A stretch of 64,000 nt of DNA from Vagococcus acidifermentans (GTDB taxonomy: Bacteria > Bacillota > Bacilli > Lactobacillales > Vagococcaceae). The first letter of the stretch is position 1. Each line of letters starts with the position of its first letter. The stretch is taken from assembly GCF_003987655.1 (NCBI RefSeq), contig NZ_NGKC01000006.1, positions 91,063 through 155,062 of the forward strand, given 5' to 3'. The position numbers were made by a program, and so were the translations under genes. Of the stretch, positions 42,584 to 52,332 are shown piece after piece. Under the pieces are notes generated by a model. The model had not been told where the DNA came from. It ran no database searches and was given only the letters and a program-made list of their open reading frames with translations.

Positions 42584-44046
42584 TGCGCTATTTAATTCAA
42601 CAAATGATGGCGTTTCTTGCGGTTATTTTGACGATTCTGCTGGTGATTGGTATTTTCTTCACACAATTTACGAAAGAAACGATTACCGGGTCAGCCTATA
42701 AACAATTGGAAGGCTACTCGGATACGTTTGTCGATAATGTGAATGAAAACGGCTGGACGTGGGAGCAATCGCTGATGAACACGGAAAGTGTGCTGAAGAA
42801 TCAACGGGTCGGTTTTTATTTGCTGGATACAGACCGGAACGTGCTTTACCCTAAAAAATATATCGGCAGCAACGGCAGCAACGTTATTTCTGATGCTGAG
42901 CTGGCAGAGCTGCGGAGTAACGAACGTATCACAAAGCTGGTCAAAGATAATTTCAGCGGGAAATCGACCACGCTGGCCGTCTACATCCGCCCCTTGTTTA
43001 CGACCGAAACAGACGGGACGGGAAAGGAAATTGATTTTTCCAATATTCTGATTGTGTACCAGCCGTACACTAATATTGAAGACAACGTCAATTCTCTGAC
43101 ACAGAATTTGTTTAAAGGGTTCATCATTTCAAGTGTCGTGGCGTTGTTTATCAGTTACGGGCTTGCACAGTTTCAGGTCAACCGCATCAACCGTATCCGG
43201 AAAGCGACCACGCAAATCGCTGAAGGAAACTTTGACGTCCATCTGGAAGTGAAAAACAACGACGAGCTGGACGATTTGGCGCAAGACTTTAACCAGATGG
43301 CTGTAGCTCTGAAAGAAACGAATGAAGAGGTCCTGCGTCAGGAGGAACGCCGGCGGAATTTCATGGCAGATGTGGCGCATGAAATGCGCACACCTTTGAC
43401 GACCATCAACGGTCTGCTTGAAGGGTTGGCGTATGGTGCGATTCCGGAAGCTCAAAAAGAAAAAAGCATCAACTTGATGCGTAATGAAACTAATCGTCTG
43501 ATTCGACTGGTGAATGAAAATCTGGATTATGAAAAAATCCGGACCAATCAAATCAGTATCGTGATTCAAAAACTGAATGCGACCGAAATCATGAGGAGTA
43601 TTTTTCAGCAGCTCCACAGCAAGGCGGAAGCGGCCGGCAATGAGCTGATTTTGGAGACGAGCGAATCTGTGGCAGTGTATGCGGATTATGACAGGTTTGT
43701 GCAAATCATGGTCAACCTCCTGCAAAATGCCATTCAATTTACTCAGGATGGCGAAATCAGGGTGTCCATTACCAAAGGCTATTTGGAAACGATCATCAAA
43801 ATTTCCGACACAGGTATCGGCATGGATGAAAAACAAGTGAAGAATATTTGGGACAGATACTATAAAGCCGACCCGTCAAGGAAGAACACCACATACGGCG
43901 AGTCAGGATTAGGGTTATCCATTGTTGATCAGCTGGTACGTCTGCACAAAGGACACATTGAAGTTGAAAGTGAGCTGGGTCAGGGCACGACTTTTACTGT
44001 CAGATTTCCTGATGTCGATTTAAGCAAGTCTTCGGATAATACATAA
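42583..44046 (+). CDS. Sensor histidine kinase
   Basis: A 487-residue membrane kinase. TM1 is at residues 6-28 and TM2 at about 178-200, enclosing an extracellular sensor domain of about 150 residues. HAMP follows, then the H-box FMADVAHEMRTPLTT with the phosphorylated histidine. The ATPase motifs are LLQNAIQFT (N), SDTGIGMD (G1) and GESGLGLSIV (G2). It is the partner of the preceding regulator. The signal is unknown; the pair resembles PhoR/YclK-type envelope sensors. Confidence 0.93.
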   Translation: MRYLIQQMMAFLAVILTILLVIGIFFTQFTKETITGSAYKQLEGYSDTFVDNVNENGWTWEQSLMNTESVLKNQRVGFYLLDTDRNVLYPKKYIGSNGSNVISDAELAELRSNERITKLVKDNFSGKSTTLAVYIRPLFTTETDGTGKEIDFSNILIVYQPYTNIEDNVNSLTQNLFKGFIISSVVALFISYGLAQFQVNRINRIRKATTQIAEGNFDVHLEVKNNDELDDLAQDFNQMAVALKETNEEVLRQEERRRNFMADVAHEMRTPLTTINGLLEGLAYGAIPEAQKEKSINLMRNETNRLIRLVNENLDYEKIRTNQISIVIQKLNATEIMRSIFQQLHSKAEAAGNELILETSESVAVYADYDRFVQIMVNLLQNAIQFTQDGEIRVSITKGYLETIIKISDTGIGMDEKQVKNIWDRYYKADPSRKNTTYGESGLGLSIVDQLVRLHKGHIEVESELGQGTTFTVRFPDVDLSKSSDNT

Positions 44047-44092
44047 TAGAAAGGCTTTTTTCACAGGTGTGTGAGAAAGCCTTTCTATATTT
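44047..44092 (+). terminator. Terminator after the first two-component operon
   Basis: TAGAAAGGCTTTTTTCACA pairs with TGTGAGAAAGCCTTTCTA with small bulges. The stem is strong, with a short A/T tail. Confidence 0.75.
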
Positions 44093-44144
44093 CTCCAGCT
44101 ATTTTTGCTATACTAAGTAAGGAAGAAAAAATACAGGTGATGAC

Positions 44145-44426
44145 ATGAAAGAAAATTTTAGCTACCCGTTGAACATGGACTGGACAACAGAAGAAATCAT
44201 CGCTGTCATGGAAATGTGGCAGCTGGTTGAACAGGCATATGAAAGCCGGGCAGCGGCAGAGGATATCTTAACACAATATCGTTTGTTTAAAACAATTGTC
44301 CGCAGTGTCGGCGAAGAGCGGCAGCTGGGCAGGGAGTTTGAGGAACTGACCGGTTATTCGTTGTACCGTGTAGTTAAAGCAGCGAAAAAACAGCAGACAG
44401 GTGTATTGAAAAAGGAGGCACTTTAA
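44145..44426 (+). CDS. UPF0223 family protein
   Basis: A 93-residue protein of the UPF0223 (YktA) family, recognised by NFSYPLNMDWTTEEI, VMEMWQLVEQAYE and FEELTGYSLYRVVK. It is a small helical cytoplasmic protein of unknown function. It lies 2 bp from the inositol-monophosphatase-family gene, an arrangement conserved in many Bacilli. Confidence 0.9.
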   Translation: MKENFSYPLNMDWTTEEIIAVMEMWQLVEQAYESRAAAEDILTQYRLFKTIVRSVGEERQLGREFEELTGYSLYRVVKAAKKQQTGVLKKEAL

Positions 44427-44428
44427 GA

Positions 44429-45211
44429 ATGGCAGATGACAAACAACTGATGGCGCAGGTGAAACAGTGGATATTGGAAGCCGGCGAGGAAGTAAAACGC
44501 AAGCTGCAAGACCCGCTGATTGTGGAACAAAAATCCAGCCGTACCGATTTGGTCACAAATGTTGACAAGGAGACAGAAGCGTTTCTTGTTGAGAAGATTC
44601 GCTCGCACTACCCGGCTGACCAGATACTAGGCGAAGAGGGGCTGGGTGATAAACCCGAAACCACGGACGGCCGGGTCTGGATTATCGACCCGATTGACGG
44701 CACCATCAATTTTGTCAAGCAACGCGAAAATTTTTGCATCATGATTGGTATTTTTGAAGATGGTCTGGGCAAGTTAGGGTTTATTTATGATGTGATAAAA
44801 GACGAATTTGTATATGGCGGCTCGGGCACAGGTGTGTTTTTGAACGGCTCGCCGCTGAAACAAATAGAAGATGTGCCGCTGTCGGAAGGTTTGGTCGGCG
44901 TTAACGGCACGATGTTTGTCAACAATTATATGAGCACGAGAAATGTCGGGCTTGCCAGTTCGGGCTTTAGGATTTTGGGGTGTGCCGGATTGGATTTCCT
45001 GCATATGTTTATGAGCAGACAATGTGCGTACGTTTCTAACTTGGCTCCATGGGATTTTGCCGCCGGGATGGTGATCGGCCATGCGCTCGGTTTACGCTGT
45101 TCCCGTCTGGACGGACGTGAGGCAGACATTATCGGGGAGCGTGTGCCGTTTGTGATTGCAACACCGTCCGCATATGAAGAAATTCAAGCGCTGGTCATTG
45201 CGGCTGGATGA
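44429..45211 (+). CDS. Inositol monophosphatase-family phosphatase (SuhB/YktC-like)
   Basis: A 260-residue Mg-dependent phosphatase. The motifs ILGEEG, WIIDPIDGTINFV and the C-terminal LAPWDFAAGMVIGHAL are the three metal-binding signatures of the family. It may hydrolyse inositol phosphates, 3'-phosphoadenosine phosphate or nucleotide phosphates; family membership does not settle which. AAAGGAGG overlaps the end of the UPF0223 gene, indicating coupled translation. Confidence 0.92.
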   Translation: MADDKQLMAQVKQWILEAGEEVKRKLQDPLIVEQKSSRTDLVTNVDKETEAFLVEKIRSHYPADQILGEEGLGDKPETTDGRVWIIDPIDGTINFVKQRENFCIMIGIFEDGLGKLGFIYDVIKDEFVYGGSGTGVFLNGSPLKQIEDVPLSEGLVGVNGTMFVNNYMSTRNVGLASSGFRILGCAGLDFLHMFMSRQCAYVSNLAPWDFAAGMVIGHALGLRCSRLDGREADIIGERVPFVIATPSAYEEIQALVIAAG

Positions 45212-45259
45212 TAGTTAACTGTGAATGAAAACATTGTGCTTTTTTTCATTTCCATTTTC

Positions 45260-45268
45260 TGTTATAAT
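45260..45268 (+). promoter_or_regulatory. Extended -10 promoter of typA
   Basis: TGT directly precedes TATAAT (45263-45268). No strong -35 is at standard distance. The 5' UTR would be about 65 nt. Confidence 0.6.
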
Positions 45269-45338
45269 GAACCGTCGAAAAAGATAGATAACTGATGTGA
45301 GAGCATCAACTGCTAACCAAGTGAGGAGAGTCTAAAAA

Positions 45339-47183
45339 TTGAAATTAAGAGAAGATATTAGGAATGTAGCGATTATTGCGCATGTTGACCACGGGAAAAC
45401 AACATTGGTGGACGAGATGCTGAAGCAATCTGATACATTAGACGATCACATCCAGTTACAGGAACGCGCAATGGATTCAGGCGATATCGAAAAAGAACGC
45501 GGCATTACGATTTTAGCTAAGAATACAGCGATTAAATACAAAGACACACGAATCAATATCATGGACACACCGGGACACGCTGATTTTGGCGGTGAAGTGG
45601 AACGGATCATGAAGATGGTCGATGGTGTACTGCTGGTAGTGGATGCGTATGAGGGCACGATGCCCCAGACACGTTTTGTGTTGAAAAAGGCGCTGGAGCA
45701 AAAGCTGACACCGATTGTCGTGGTAAATAAAATTGACAAACCGGCAGCCAGACCGGATGAAGTCATTGATGAAGTTCTTGAACTGTTTATCGAGCTGGGA
45801 GCCGATGATGACCAGCTGGAGTTCCCAGTCATTTATACGTCAGCTGTTAACGGCACGTCCAGTTTGTCAGACAATCCTGAAGATCAGGAACACACGATGA
45901 GCTATGTCTATGACACGATTATCGACCATATCCCGGCTCCTGTGGACAACAGCGACGAGCCGCTGCAGTTTCAGGTGTCGCTCCTTGACTACAATGATTA
46001 TGTCGGACGGATTGGGATTGGCCGGGTATTTCGCGGGACCATCCGTGTCGGCGACCAAGTAGCGCTTTTGAAGCTGAATGGCGAAGTCAAGAAATTCCGT
46101 GTGACTAAACTGTTCGGTTTTATGGCATTGGACCGCATTGAAATCAAAGAGGCTAAAGCAGGCGATTTGATTGCCGTTTCAGGGATGGAGGATATCTTTG
46201 TCGGTGAAACGGTCACGCCGGTGGATACACAGGAAGGCTTGCCGGTCCTTCACATAGATGAACCAACGCTGCAGATGACATTTCTTGTAAACAATTCACC
46301 CTTTGCAGGACGCGAAGGGAAATTTGTCACTGCCCGAAAAATTGAAGAGCGTCTGCAAAAGCAGATTCAGACGGATGTTTCTTTGAAAGTGGACCCGACA
46401 GATTCGCCGGACCGCTGGGTTGTATCCGGACGCGGCGAGCTGCATTTGTCAATTTTGATAGAAAATATGCGTCGTGAAGGCTTTGAACTGCAAGTGTCCA
46501 GACCGCAGGTGATTGAAAAAGAATTTGACGGTGTCAAGTGTGAACCGTTTGAACGCGTCCAAATCGATACACCAGAAGAATATATGGGCGGTGTCATTGA
46601 GTCGCTCGGTCAGCGCAAGGGCGAGATGCAAGATATGATTCATACCGGAAACGGTCAGATTCGTCTGATTTTTCTCGTGCCGGCCAGAGGGTTGATAGGG
46701 TATTCGACCGAATTTATGTCATTGACCCGCGGCTATGGTATCATGAATCACACATTCGACCAGTATTTGCCAGTGATTTCCGGGCTGGTTGCAGGACGTA
46801 GGAACGGTGCGCTGGTTTCAATCGACACAGGCAAGGCGACAACTTACAGTATCATGAGTATCGAAGAACGCGGTACAGTCTTTGTTGAGCCCGGCACAGA
46901 AGTCTACGAAGGGATGATTGTCGGTGAAAACAACCGGGACAATGACTTGACGGTCAACATCACCAAGGCAAAACAGATGACCAATGTCCGTTCGGCCACG
47001 AAAGACCAGACGTCTGTCATTAAAAAACCGAAAATTTTGTCATTGGAAGAATCGTTGCAGTTTTTGAATGACGATGAGTATTGTGAAGTGACACCGGAAA
47101 GTATCCGCCTGAGAAAACGAGTGCTGAACAAAGCTGAGCGTGAAAAAGCAGCGAAGAAGAAAAAAAGTGCAGAACAAGGATAG
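45339..47183 (+). CDS. typA: Ribosome-associated GTPase TypA/BipA
   Basis: A 614-residue translational GTPase starting at TTG 45339 behind GAGGAG. The G1 motif is AHVDHGKTT, G3 is DTPGHADFGG and G4 is NKID. The EF-G-like domains III and V and the BipA-specific C-terminal domain follow (RGYGIMNHTFDQY). It binds 70S ribosomes and supports ribosome assembly and stress or cold adaptation. Length and domains are standard. It is monocistronic. Confidence 0.97.
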   Translation: MKLREDIRNVAIIAHVDHGKTTLVDEMLKQSDTLDDHIQLQERAMDSGDIEKERGITILAKNTAIKYKDTRINIMDTPGHADFGGEVERIMKMVDGVLLVVDAYEGTMPQTRFVLKKALEQKLTPIVVVNKIDKPAARPDEVIDEVLELFIELGADDDQLEFPVIYTSAVNGTSSLSDNPEDQEHTMSYVYDTIIDHIPAPVDNSDEPLQFQVSLLDYNDYVGRIGIGRVFRGTIRVGDQVALLKLNGEVKKFRVTKLFGFMALDRIEIKEAKAGDLIAVSGMEDIFVGETVTPVDTQEGLPVLHIDEPTLQMTFLVNNSPFAGREGKFVTARKIEERLQKQIQTDVSLKVDPTDSPDRWVVSGRGELHLSILIENMRREGFELQVSRPQVIEKEFDGVKCEPFERVQIDTPEEYMGGVIESLGQRKGEMQDMIHTGNGQIRLIFLVPARGLIGYSTEFMSLTRGYGIMNHTFDQYLPVISGLVAGRRNGALVSIDTGKATTYSIMSIEERGTVFVEPGTEVYEGMIVGENNRDNDLTVNITKAKQMTNVRSATKDQTSVIKKPKILSLEESLQFLNDDEYCEVTPESIRLRKRVLNKAEREKAAKKKKSAEQG

Positions 47184-47212
47184 AGATGACTCAAAAAGTC
47201 ATCTTTTTCTCT
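47183..47212 (+). terminator. Terminator after typA
   Basis: GATGACT (47185-47191) pairs with AGTCATC (47197-47203), followed by TTTTTCT. Confidence 0.88.
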
Positions 47213-47330
47213 GATTTTTCCTTTTGTAATTTACTGAGCATTTATAAATAGATTTTTTAAGAAATTATAGTTATAATATACTCAGTTAATGATTAAAAAA
47301 ATTTAACATTCGCAGAAAGGCATGTGTTAT

Positions 47331-48020
47331 ATGTCAAATAAAATTCTAATTATCGAAGACGAAAAGAACCTGGCCCGTTTCGTTGAATTGGAACTGAATC
47401 ATGAGGGATATGAAACTGAGATTCACTATAATGGCAGGACAGGTTTAGAAGCCGCTCTGGCCTCAGACTGGGATGCGATTCTCCTGGATTTGATGCTGCC
47501 CGAGCTGAACGGCATAGAAGTATGCCGCCGCATTCGTCAATCGAAAAACACACCTATTATTATGATGACAGCGAGAGATTCTGTCATAGACCGGGTATCC
47601 GGTCTGGACCACGGGGCAGATGATTATGTTGTCAAGCCGTTTGCCATTGAGGAGCTGTTGGCCCGCTTGCGCGCGTTGCTGCGCCGCATTGATATCGAGA
47701 GTGATAAAAATGTGTTGAAACAGACGACCTTATCTTATCGCGATTTGGTGATTGAGAAAGAAAACAGGGTCGTCAGGCGCAATGAAGAAGTTATCGAACT
47801 GACGAAACGGGAATATGAACTATTGTTGACACTGATGGAAAACATCAATGTTGTATTATCACGGGATGTGCTGCTGAATAAAGTATGGGGATACGAAATT
47901 GAAGTAGAAACGAATGTTGTTGACGTATACATCCGCTATCTGAGAAATAAAATTGATGTGCCGGGAGAAGAGAGTTACATCCAGACTGTCCGCGGCACAG
48001 GATACGTGATGCGCTCATGA
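47331..48020 (+). CDS. OmpR-family response regulator (CovR/ArlR-like)
   Basis: A 229-residue regulator starting at ATG 47331; ATG 47322 lies too close to the AGAAAGG site. The receiver begins KILIIEDEKNLARFVELEL, with the phospho-acceptor in AILLDLMLP and VVKPFAIEELLARL. The winged helix ends VVDVYIRYLRNKID and TVRGTGYVMRS. These segments are very close to CovR/CsrR and ArlR. A TATAAT at 47272-47277 may be its promoter. It overlaps the kinase gene by 4 bp. Family members control virulence, cell-surface and metal or stress genes. Confidence 0.92.
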   Translation: MSNKILIIEDEKNLARFVELELNHEGYETEIHYNGRTGLEAALASDWDAILLDLMLPELNGIEVCRRIRQSKNTPIIMMTARDSVIDRVSGLDHGADDYVVKPFAIEELLARLRALLRRIDIESDKNVLKQTTLSYRDLVIEKENRVVRRNEEVIELTKREYELLLTLMENINVVLSRDVLLNKVWGYEIEVETNVVDVYIRYLRNKIDVPGEESYIQTVRGTGYVMRS

Positions 48021-49531
48021 GCAAAAAAAATCAAGCCAAACGTATTCACTGGCAGTCAATTACAGTAAAATGGACGGTGCTGAGCAGCGCCGTCATTTTT
48101 ATACTGTTTACCGCGCTTAGCCTGATTATTTATTACACGAGTTCCAATTTGCTGGTACGGGAAGAACGGGAAAATTTTTCGGAAATCATGACACAGATTC
48201 AGGAGCGGCTGGAAATGTCCGACCGTGAACTGACGATCAGCAACAGTATCCGCTTGTTGAAAAATACGGTCAGCGGCAATAAGCCCGGAAGTTATCCGCA
48301 AGTCCCTTTGGAAGCCAACGCTATTAGACTGGACAGTTTTATCTCCGAATTATCCCAAAAGGATTTAACGGTTAAACTCTACAACACAAAGGAAGAAATG
48401 ATTTTTGAAACGAGAGGCATCACCTTGCCGTTTACCGGCAAGGACAACGTGAAAATCTCGGTTCAAAGTTTTGACGGCTACGCCGGTTTTGTGCAAGTGC
48501 TGCCAGTCTACTCTGATACGGAAGACGAACTGGTCGGATACGTTCAAGGATTTTACGAACTGACTTCTTATTATGATATCCGGCGCGATTTATTCCGACT
48601 GCTGTTGGTATTTGAAATCATCGGGCTGGTGGTCAGTTTGCTGCTTGGATTCCTGCTGTCGACTTATTTTACTAAACCGATGAAGAAAATTGTCAAAACG
48701 CTGGACAGTGTTAAAGGCGATCCGTTGACCAACGAACGTGTCACGACACTGAAGGGCGAGGATGAATTTTCTGACCTGGCAGAGTCCTTCAACGACATGC
48801 TGGACAAGATGCAGCTGTTTGTGGAGCAGCAGAAAGAATTTGTTGAAGATGTGTCGCATGAGCTGCGTACGCCGGTCGCTGTCATCGAAGGGCATTTAAA
48901 TCTGCTGAACCGCTGGGGGAAAGATGACCCCGAAGTGCTGGAGGAGTCGCTGCAGGCATCCCTTCAGGAAATATCCAGAATGAAAAAACTGGTACAGGAA
49001 ATGCTGGATTTGTCGCGGGCAGAACAGGTGGAATTCCAGCACCGCAATGAGTCGTGCAATGCCAAAGAAGTCTTGAATCAAAATGTGAATAATTTTCGCA
49101 TGCTGCACCCGGAGTTCTATTTTATTTTAGATGATGACTTGCCGGATACGCTGCGGGTCAAGATGTACCGCAATCACTTCGAACAAGTACTGATTATTTT
49201 GATGGATAATGCAGTCAAGTATTCCCGGGACCGCAAAGAGGTATCTATTTCCGCCTCCCATGTTTTAAACCGGCTGGATATCATTATTCAAGATTTTGGC
49301 GAGGGCATTTCCGAAGAGAATCAAAAGAAAATTTTCAACCGCTTTTACCGCGTCGACAAAGCACGCGCGCGCAATACAGGCGGCAACGGGTTGGGACTGT
49401 CAATTGCCCAGCAGCTGGTAGAAAGCTATAATGGCCGTATTTCAGTGAAAAGTGTGGAAGGACAAGGCTCTTCCTTCCGCGTGGTCTTGCCGACAGTTGC
49501 CGATGTGTCAAAGGATGAACACCTGCTATAA
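48017..49531 (+). CDS. Sensor histidine kinase (CovS/ArlS-like)
   Basis: A 504-residue kinase. TM1 is at about 20-42 and TM2 at about 195-217, flanking an extracellular domain. HAMP follows, then the H-box FVEDVSHELRTPVAVIEGHL. ATPase motifs are ILMDNAVKYS (N), DFGEGISEEN (G1) and GGNGLGLSIA (G2). The H-box region and the layout match the CovS/ArlS group, agreeing with the partner regulator. Start and stop overlaps show tight coupling. Confidence 0.92.
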   Translation: MSKKNQAKRIHWQSITVKWTVLSSAVIFILFTALSLIIYYTSSNLLVREERENFSEIMTQIQERLEMSDRELTISNSIRLLKNTVSGNKPGSYPQVPLEANAIRLDSFISELSQKDLTVKLYNTKEEMIFETRGITLPFTGKDNVKISVQSFDGYAGFVQVLPVYSDTEDELVGYVQGFYELTSYYDIRRDLFRLLLVFEIIGLVVSLLLGFLLSTYFTKPMKKIVKTLDSVKGDPLTNERVTTLKGEDEFSDLAESFNDMLDKMQLFVEQQKEFVEDVSHELRTPVAVIEGHLNLLNRWGKDDPEVLEESLQASLQEISRMKKLVQEMLDLSRAEQVEFQHRNESCNAKEVLNQNVNNFRMLHPEFYFILDDDLPDTLRVKMYRNHFEQVLIILMDNAVKYSRDRKEVSISASHVLNRLDIIIQDFGEGISEENQKKIFNRFYRVDKARARNTGGNGLGLSIAQQLVESYNGRISVKSVEGQGSSFRVVLPTVADVSKDEHLL

Positions 49532-49581
49532 AAAAGTGTATCTGGCAAACACGTGCGATTCGTTTGCCAGATACACTTTTT
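49531..49581 (+). terminator. Strong terminator after the second two-component operon
   Basis: AAAAAGTGTATCTGGCAAAC (49531-49550) and its exact complement (49562-49581) form a perfect 20-bp stem with an 11-nt loop. The right arm itself ends in five Ts. Confidence 0.9.
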
Positions 49582-49686
49582 GGCATGCAGCAAAGCGCTC
49601 AAAGCGAATGGGCGAATTTTCTGAAAAAAGCCCGGTGTTTTGTGATATAATGTTGTAGTGAAATTGTGATGAAGGAGTAATCAGCG

Positions 49687-50172
49687 ATGATCGGGATAAG
49701 TGCATGTCTGGGCGGGGTGTCCTGCCGCTATGACGGAAAGGCGAAAACAGTTGAAGCACTGCGCCGGCTGGTTGCATCGGAACAAGCGCTGGTCATTTGC
49801 CCGGAGGTTTTGGGCGGGCTGCCGGTGCCGCGGATTCCGGCGGAGATTCAGTTTGGCGACGGGTTTGATGTTTGGGCCGGCAAAGCACACGTGATTGCCA
49901 AAGACGGTAAAGACGTGACCGGCTGCTACAAACAAGGAGCAGAGAAAGCTTTGGCCGCCTTGAAAGAACTCGACATCGACTGGGTGATTTTAAAAGAGAA
50001 TAGTCCGTCCTGCGGCGTCAGTGCTGTTTACGACGGGTCGTTCACCGGTTCGTTAAGAGAGGGGCTGGGAGTCGCTGCGGCGCTGTTTCAGATGAATGAT
50101 ATCCTGATATGTTCGGAAAGCAACTGGCAGGATGTGTTGCCAAAAGGAGGGACAGGTCGTGGAGATAGATAA
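49687..50172 (+). CDS. DUF523 family protein
   Basis: A 161-residue protein of the DUF523 (YbbK-like) family. It has the conserved cysteine segments [14 protein letters not shown] and [13 protein letters not shown], then [11 protein letters not shown]. The conserved cysteines suggest metal or Fe-S/thiol chemistry, but no function is established. AAGGAG precedes ATG 49687. Its 3' end overlaps ylxM by 14 bp. Confidence 0.9.
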   Translation: MIGISACLGGVSCRYDGKAKTVEALRRLVASEQALVICPEVLGGLPVPRIPAEIQFGDGFDVWAGKAHVIAKDGKDVTGCYKQGAEKALAALKELDIDWVILKENSPSCGVSAVYDGSFTGSLREGLGVAAALFQMNDILICSESNWQDVLPKGGTGRGDR

Positions 50173-50497
50173 AACTAATCGGATGAATTCCCTGTTTGAA
50201 TTTTATGCTACGTTGTTGACTGAAAAACAAATGAATTACATGGAATTATACTATGCCGATGATTTTTCCCTTGGTGAAATTGCCGAGGAATTTGCCGTCA
50301 GTCGTCAGGCAGTTTATGATAATATCAAGCGCACAGAAAAAATTTTGGAAGAGTACGAGCGGAAACTGCATTTGTTTTCCAATTACGTGGTGCGCAATCA
50401 GCTTCTTCAGGAAGTCAAAACACATGTTACCGCGCAATACGGCGATGATGAGAAACTGAACCAACTGATTGACCAGATACAAGAAATAGAAGATTAG
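50159..50497 (+). CDS. ylxM: YlxM, HTH protein of the SRP operon
   Basis: A 112-residue protein from GTG 50159, chosen because AAAGGAGGG (50144-50152) lies just upstream. The central sigma-70-region-4-like HTH is [20 protein letters not shown]. YlxM always accompanies ffh and is reported to interact with the SRP in streptococci. It is 11 bp upstream of ffh. Confidence 0.93.
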   Translation: MEIDKTNRMNSLFEFYATLLTEKQMNYMELYYADDFSLGEIAEEFAVSRQAVYDNIKRTEKILEEYERKLHLFSNYVVRNQLLQEVKTHVTAQYGDDEKLNQLIDQIQEIED

Positions 50498-50508
50498 GAG
50501 ATAGATAA

Positions 50509-51936
50509 ATGGCGTTTGAAAATTTAAGTGAGAGATTACAGGCGGCAATGAGCAAATTGCGCCGCAAGGGCACCATCAAAGAAGCTGACGTCAAAGAAAT
50601 GATGCGCGAAATCAGACTGGCACTGCTTGAAGCAGACGTCAATTTGCAGGTTGTCCGTCAGTTTACCAAACGGGTCAGCGAACGGGCAGTCGGTGCGGAA
50701 GTATTGGAAACGCTGAATCCAACTCAGCAAATCGTCAAAATTGTGGACGAGGAATTGACCAAAGTACTCGGGAGCGAAACTGCCGAACTGAACAAGTCGC
50801 CGAAAATTCCGACGATTATCATGATGGTCGGTTTGCAAGGGGCAGGTAAAACAACTTTCGTAGGGAAACTTGCCAACTATTTGAAAAAAAATGAAAAGGC
50901 CCGTCCGCTGATGATTGCCGGAGACGTGTATCGTCCGGCGGCCATCGACCAGCTGAAAGTATTGGGTCATCAGCTGGATGTGCCTGTCTTCGATATGGGG
51001 ACTGACCATAGTCCGGTGGAAATTGTCCGTCAAGGTCTGGCAGTTGCCAAAGAAAACCGGAACGACTATGTGTTCATAGATACGGCAGGTCGTCTGCATA
51101 TTGATGAAACGCTGATGAACGAGCTGAAAGAGATTCAGGAACTGGCGCAGCCGGATGAAATTCTGCTGACTGTGGATGCGATGACCGGGCAGGATGCGGT
51201 GACTGTTGCCGAGAGTTTTAATGAGCAGTTGGGCATCACCGGTGTGGTTGTCACAAAACTTGACGGCGATACCCGGGGCGGTGCGGCACTGTCCATCCGT
51301 GCGGTGACAGGAAAGCCGATTAAATTCACCGGTACAGGGGAAAAACTGACCGACATCGAAGTGTTCCACCCGGACAGAATGTCCAGCAGAATCCTCGGCA
51401 TGGGTGATATGCTGACGCTGATTGAAAAGGCGCAGCAGGAATATGATGAGAAAAAAGCGGAAGAGCTGGCCCGCAAGATGAAAGAAGACAGCTTTGACTT
51501 CAATGATTTCATTGAACAGCTCGACCAGGTCATGAACATGGGACCGCTGGAAGATTTGATTAAGATGATGCCGGGCATGAGCAATGTACCGGGCATCGAT
51601 AAGCTGCAAGTCGACCCGAAAGATGTGGCCCGCAAAAAGGCGATGGTCTTCTCCATGACGCCTGAAGAGCGGGAAAACCCTGACTTGCTGAATCCGAGTC
51701 GCCGCCGGAGAATCGCTGCCGGATCGGGCAACAGCGTGGTGGAAGTGAACCGCATGATTAAATCGTTTAATGAATCGCGGAAAATGATGCAGCAGATGAC
51801 TAAAGGCAACATGCCTGCCGGTTTTGACCAAATGATGGGCGGCGGTGTCAAAGGGAAGTTGGGCAAGATGGCGATGAACAAAATGGTCCGCAAACAAAAG
51901 AAAAACAAAAAGAAGCGCAACAAGAAAAAACGTTAG
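50509..51936 (+). CDS. ffh: Signal recognition particle protein Ffh
   Basis: A 475-residue SRP54 GTPase. The N domain is followed by the G domain, with VGLQGAGKTTFVGKLA near residue 106, DTAGRLHIDE and TKLDGDTRGGAALS. The methionine-rich M domain (from about 330) binds the SRP RNA encoded at 34.2 kb and signal peptides. The tail is very basic (KKNKKKRNKKKR). With FtsY it targets nascent membrane proteins. It forms an operon with ylxM. Confidence 0.97.
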   Translation: MAFENLSERLQAAMSKLRRKGTIKEADVKEMMREIRLALLEADVNLQVVRQFTKRVSERAVGAEVLETLNPTQQIVKIVDEELTKVLGSETAELNKSPKIPTIIMMVGLQGAGKTTFVGKLANYLKKNEKARPLMIAGDVYRPAAIDQLKVLGHQLDVPVFDMGTDHSPVEIVRQGLAVAKENRNDYVFIDTAGRLHIDETLMNELKEIQELAQPDEILLTVDAMTGQDAVTVAESFNEQLGITGVVVTKLDGDTRGGAALSIRAVTGKPIKFTGTGEKLTDIEVFHPDRMSSRILGMGDMLTLIEKAQQEYDEKKAEELARKMKEDSFDFNDFIEQLDQVMNMGPLEDLIKMMPGMSNVPGIDKLQVDPKDVARKKAMVFSMTPEERENPDLLNPSRRRRIAAGSGNSVVEVNRMIKSFNESRKMMQQMTKGNMPAGFDQMMGGGVKGKLGKMAMNKMVRKQKKNKKKRNKKKR

Positions 51937-51968
51937 CCGGACATTGGCCAGAAAATGCCGATTCCTAT

Positions 51969-51997
51969 TTGACATTTTGATCAAAATTTTGTATGAT
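51969..51997 (+). promoter_or_regulatory. Promoter of the met operon
   Basis: A consensus TTGACA (51969-51974) and TATGAT (51992-51997) are separated by 17 bp. They lie just before the T-box leader. Confidence 0.85.
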
Positions 51998-52034
51998 TAT
52001 GAACAAACATATAAACAACGATATTGCATTGATA

Positions 52035-52306
52035 AGAAGAGTACAAACTGACAAAAGTCAAAGAGAGCTTCGGCAGGTGAAAAGAAGTACTGGCGGCGGT
52101 TTGGAAGATGGTCTTTGAGCAATCAGCTGCGAATGCGTTTCATGAGCGGCTGACAGGTGTGCCTGTTACAGCATCACGGTATCGAACGTTCAGGCGTTCT
52201 GTACTGGTTGAGGCTGGTTTTGCGAAGAACCGGTAAATTAAGGTGGTAACACGGAGCAACAGCTCGCGTCCTTTCATAGTAAAGGATGCGGGCTTTTTTT
52301 TATTAT
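52035..52306 (+). promoter_or_regulatory. T-box riboswitch, probably tRNA-Met specific
   Basis: The leader has stem I features: an AGTA bulge (52040-52043), the AGAGAGC distal motif, and a candidate ATG specifier (52109-52111). The T-box sequence AATTAAGGTGGTAACACGG lies at 52236-52254. The terminator pairs CGCGTCCTTT with AAAGGATGCG and runs into an eight-T tract (about 52264-52302). Uncharged tRNA-Met should stabilise the antiterminator and switch on metY-metA. The specifier assignment rests on position and on the downstream genes. Confidence 0.92.
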
Positions 52307-52332
52307 TTTATAAAAGAGATGGAGGAATTAAT

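Noticed and set aside
52243..52332. Longer N-terminus for MetY
   Set aside because: The extension translates the T-box antiterminator/terminator; the GGAGGA-preceded ATG at 52333 fits the family start.
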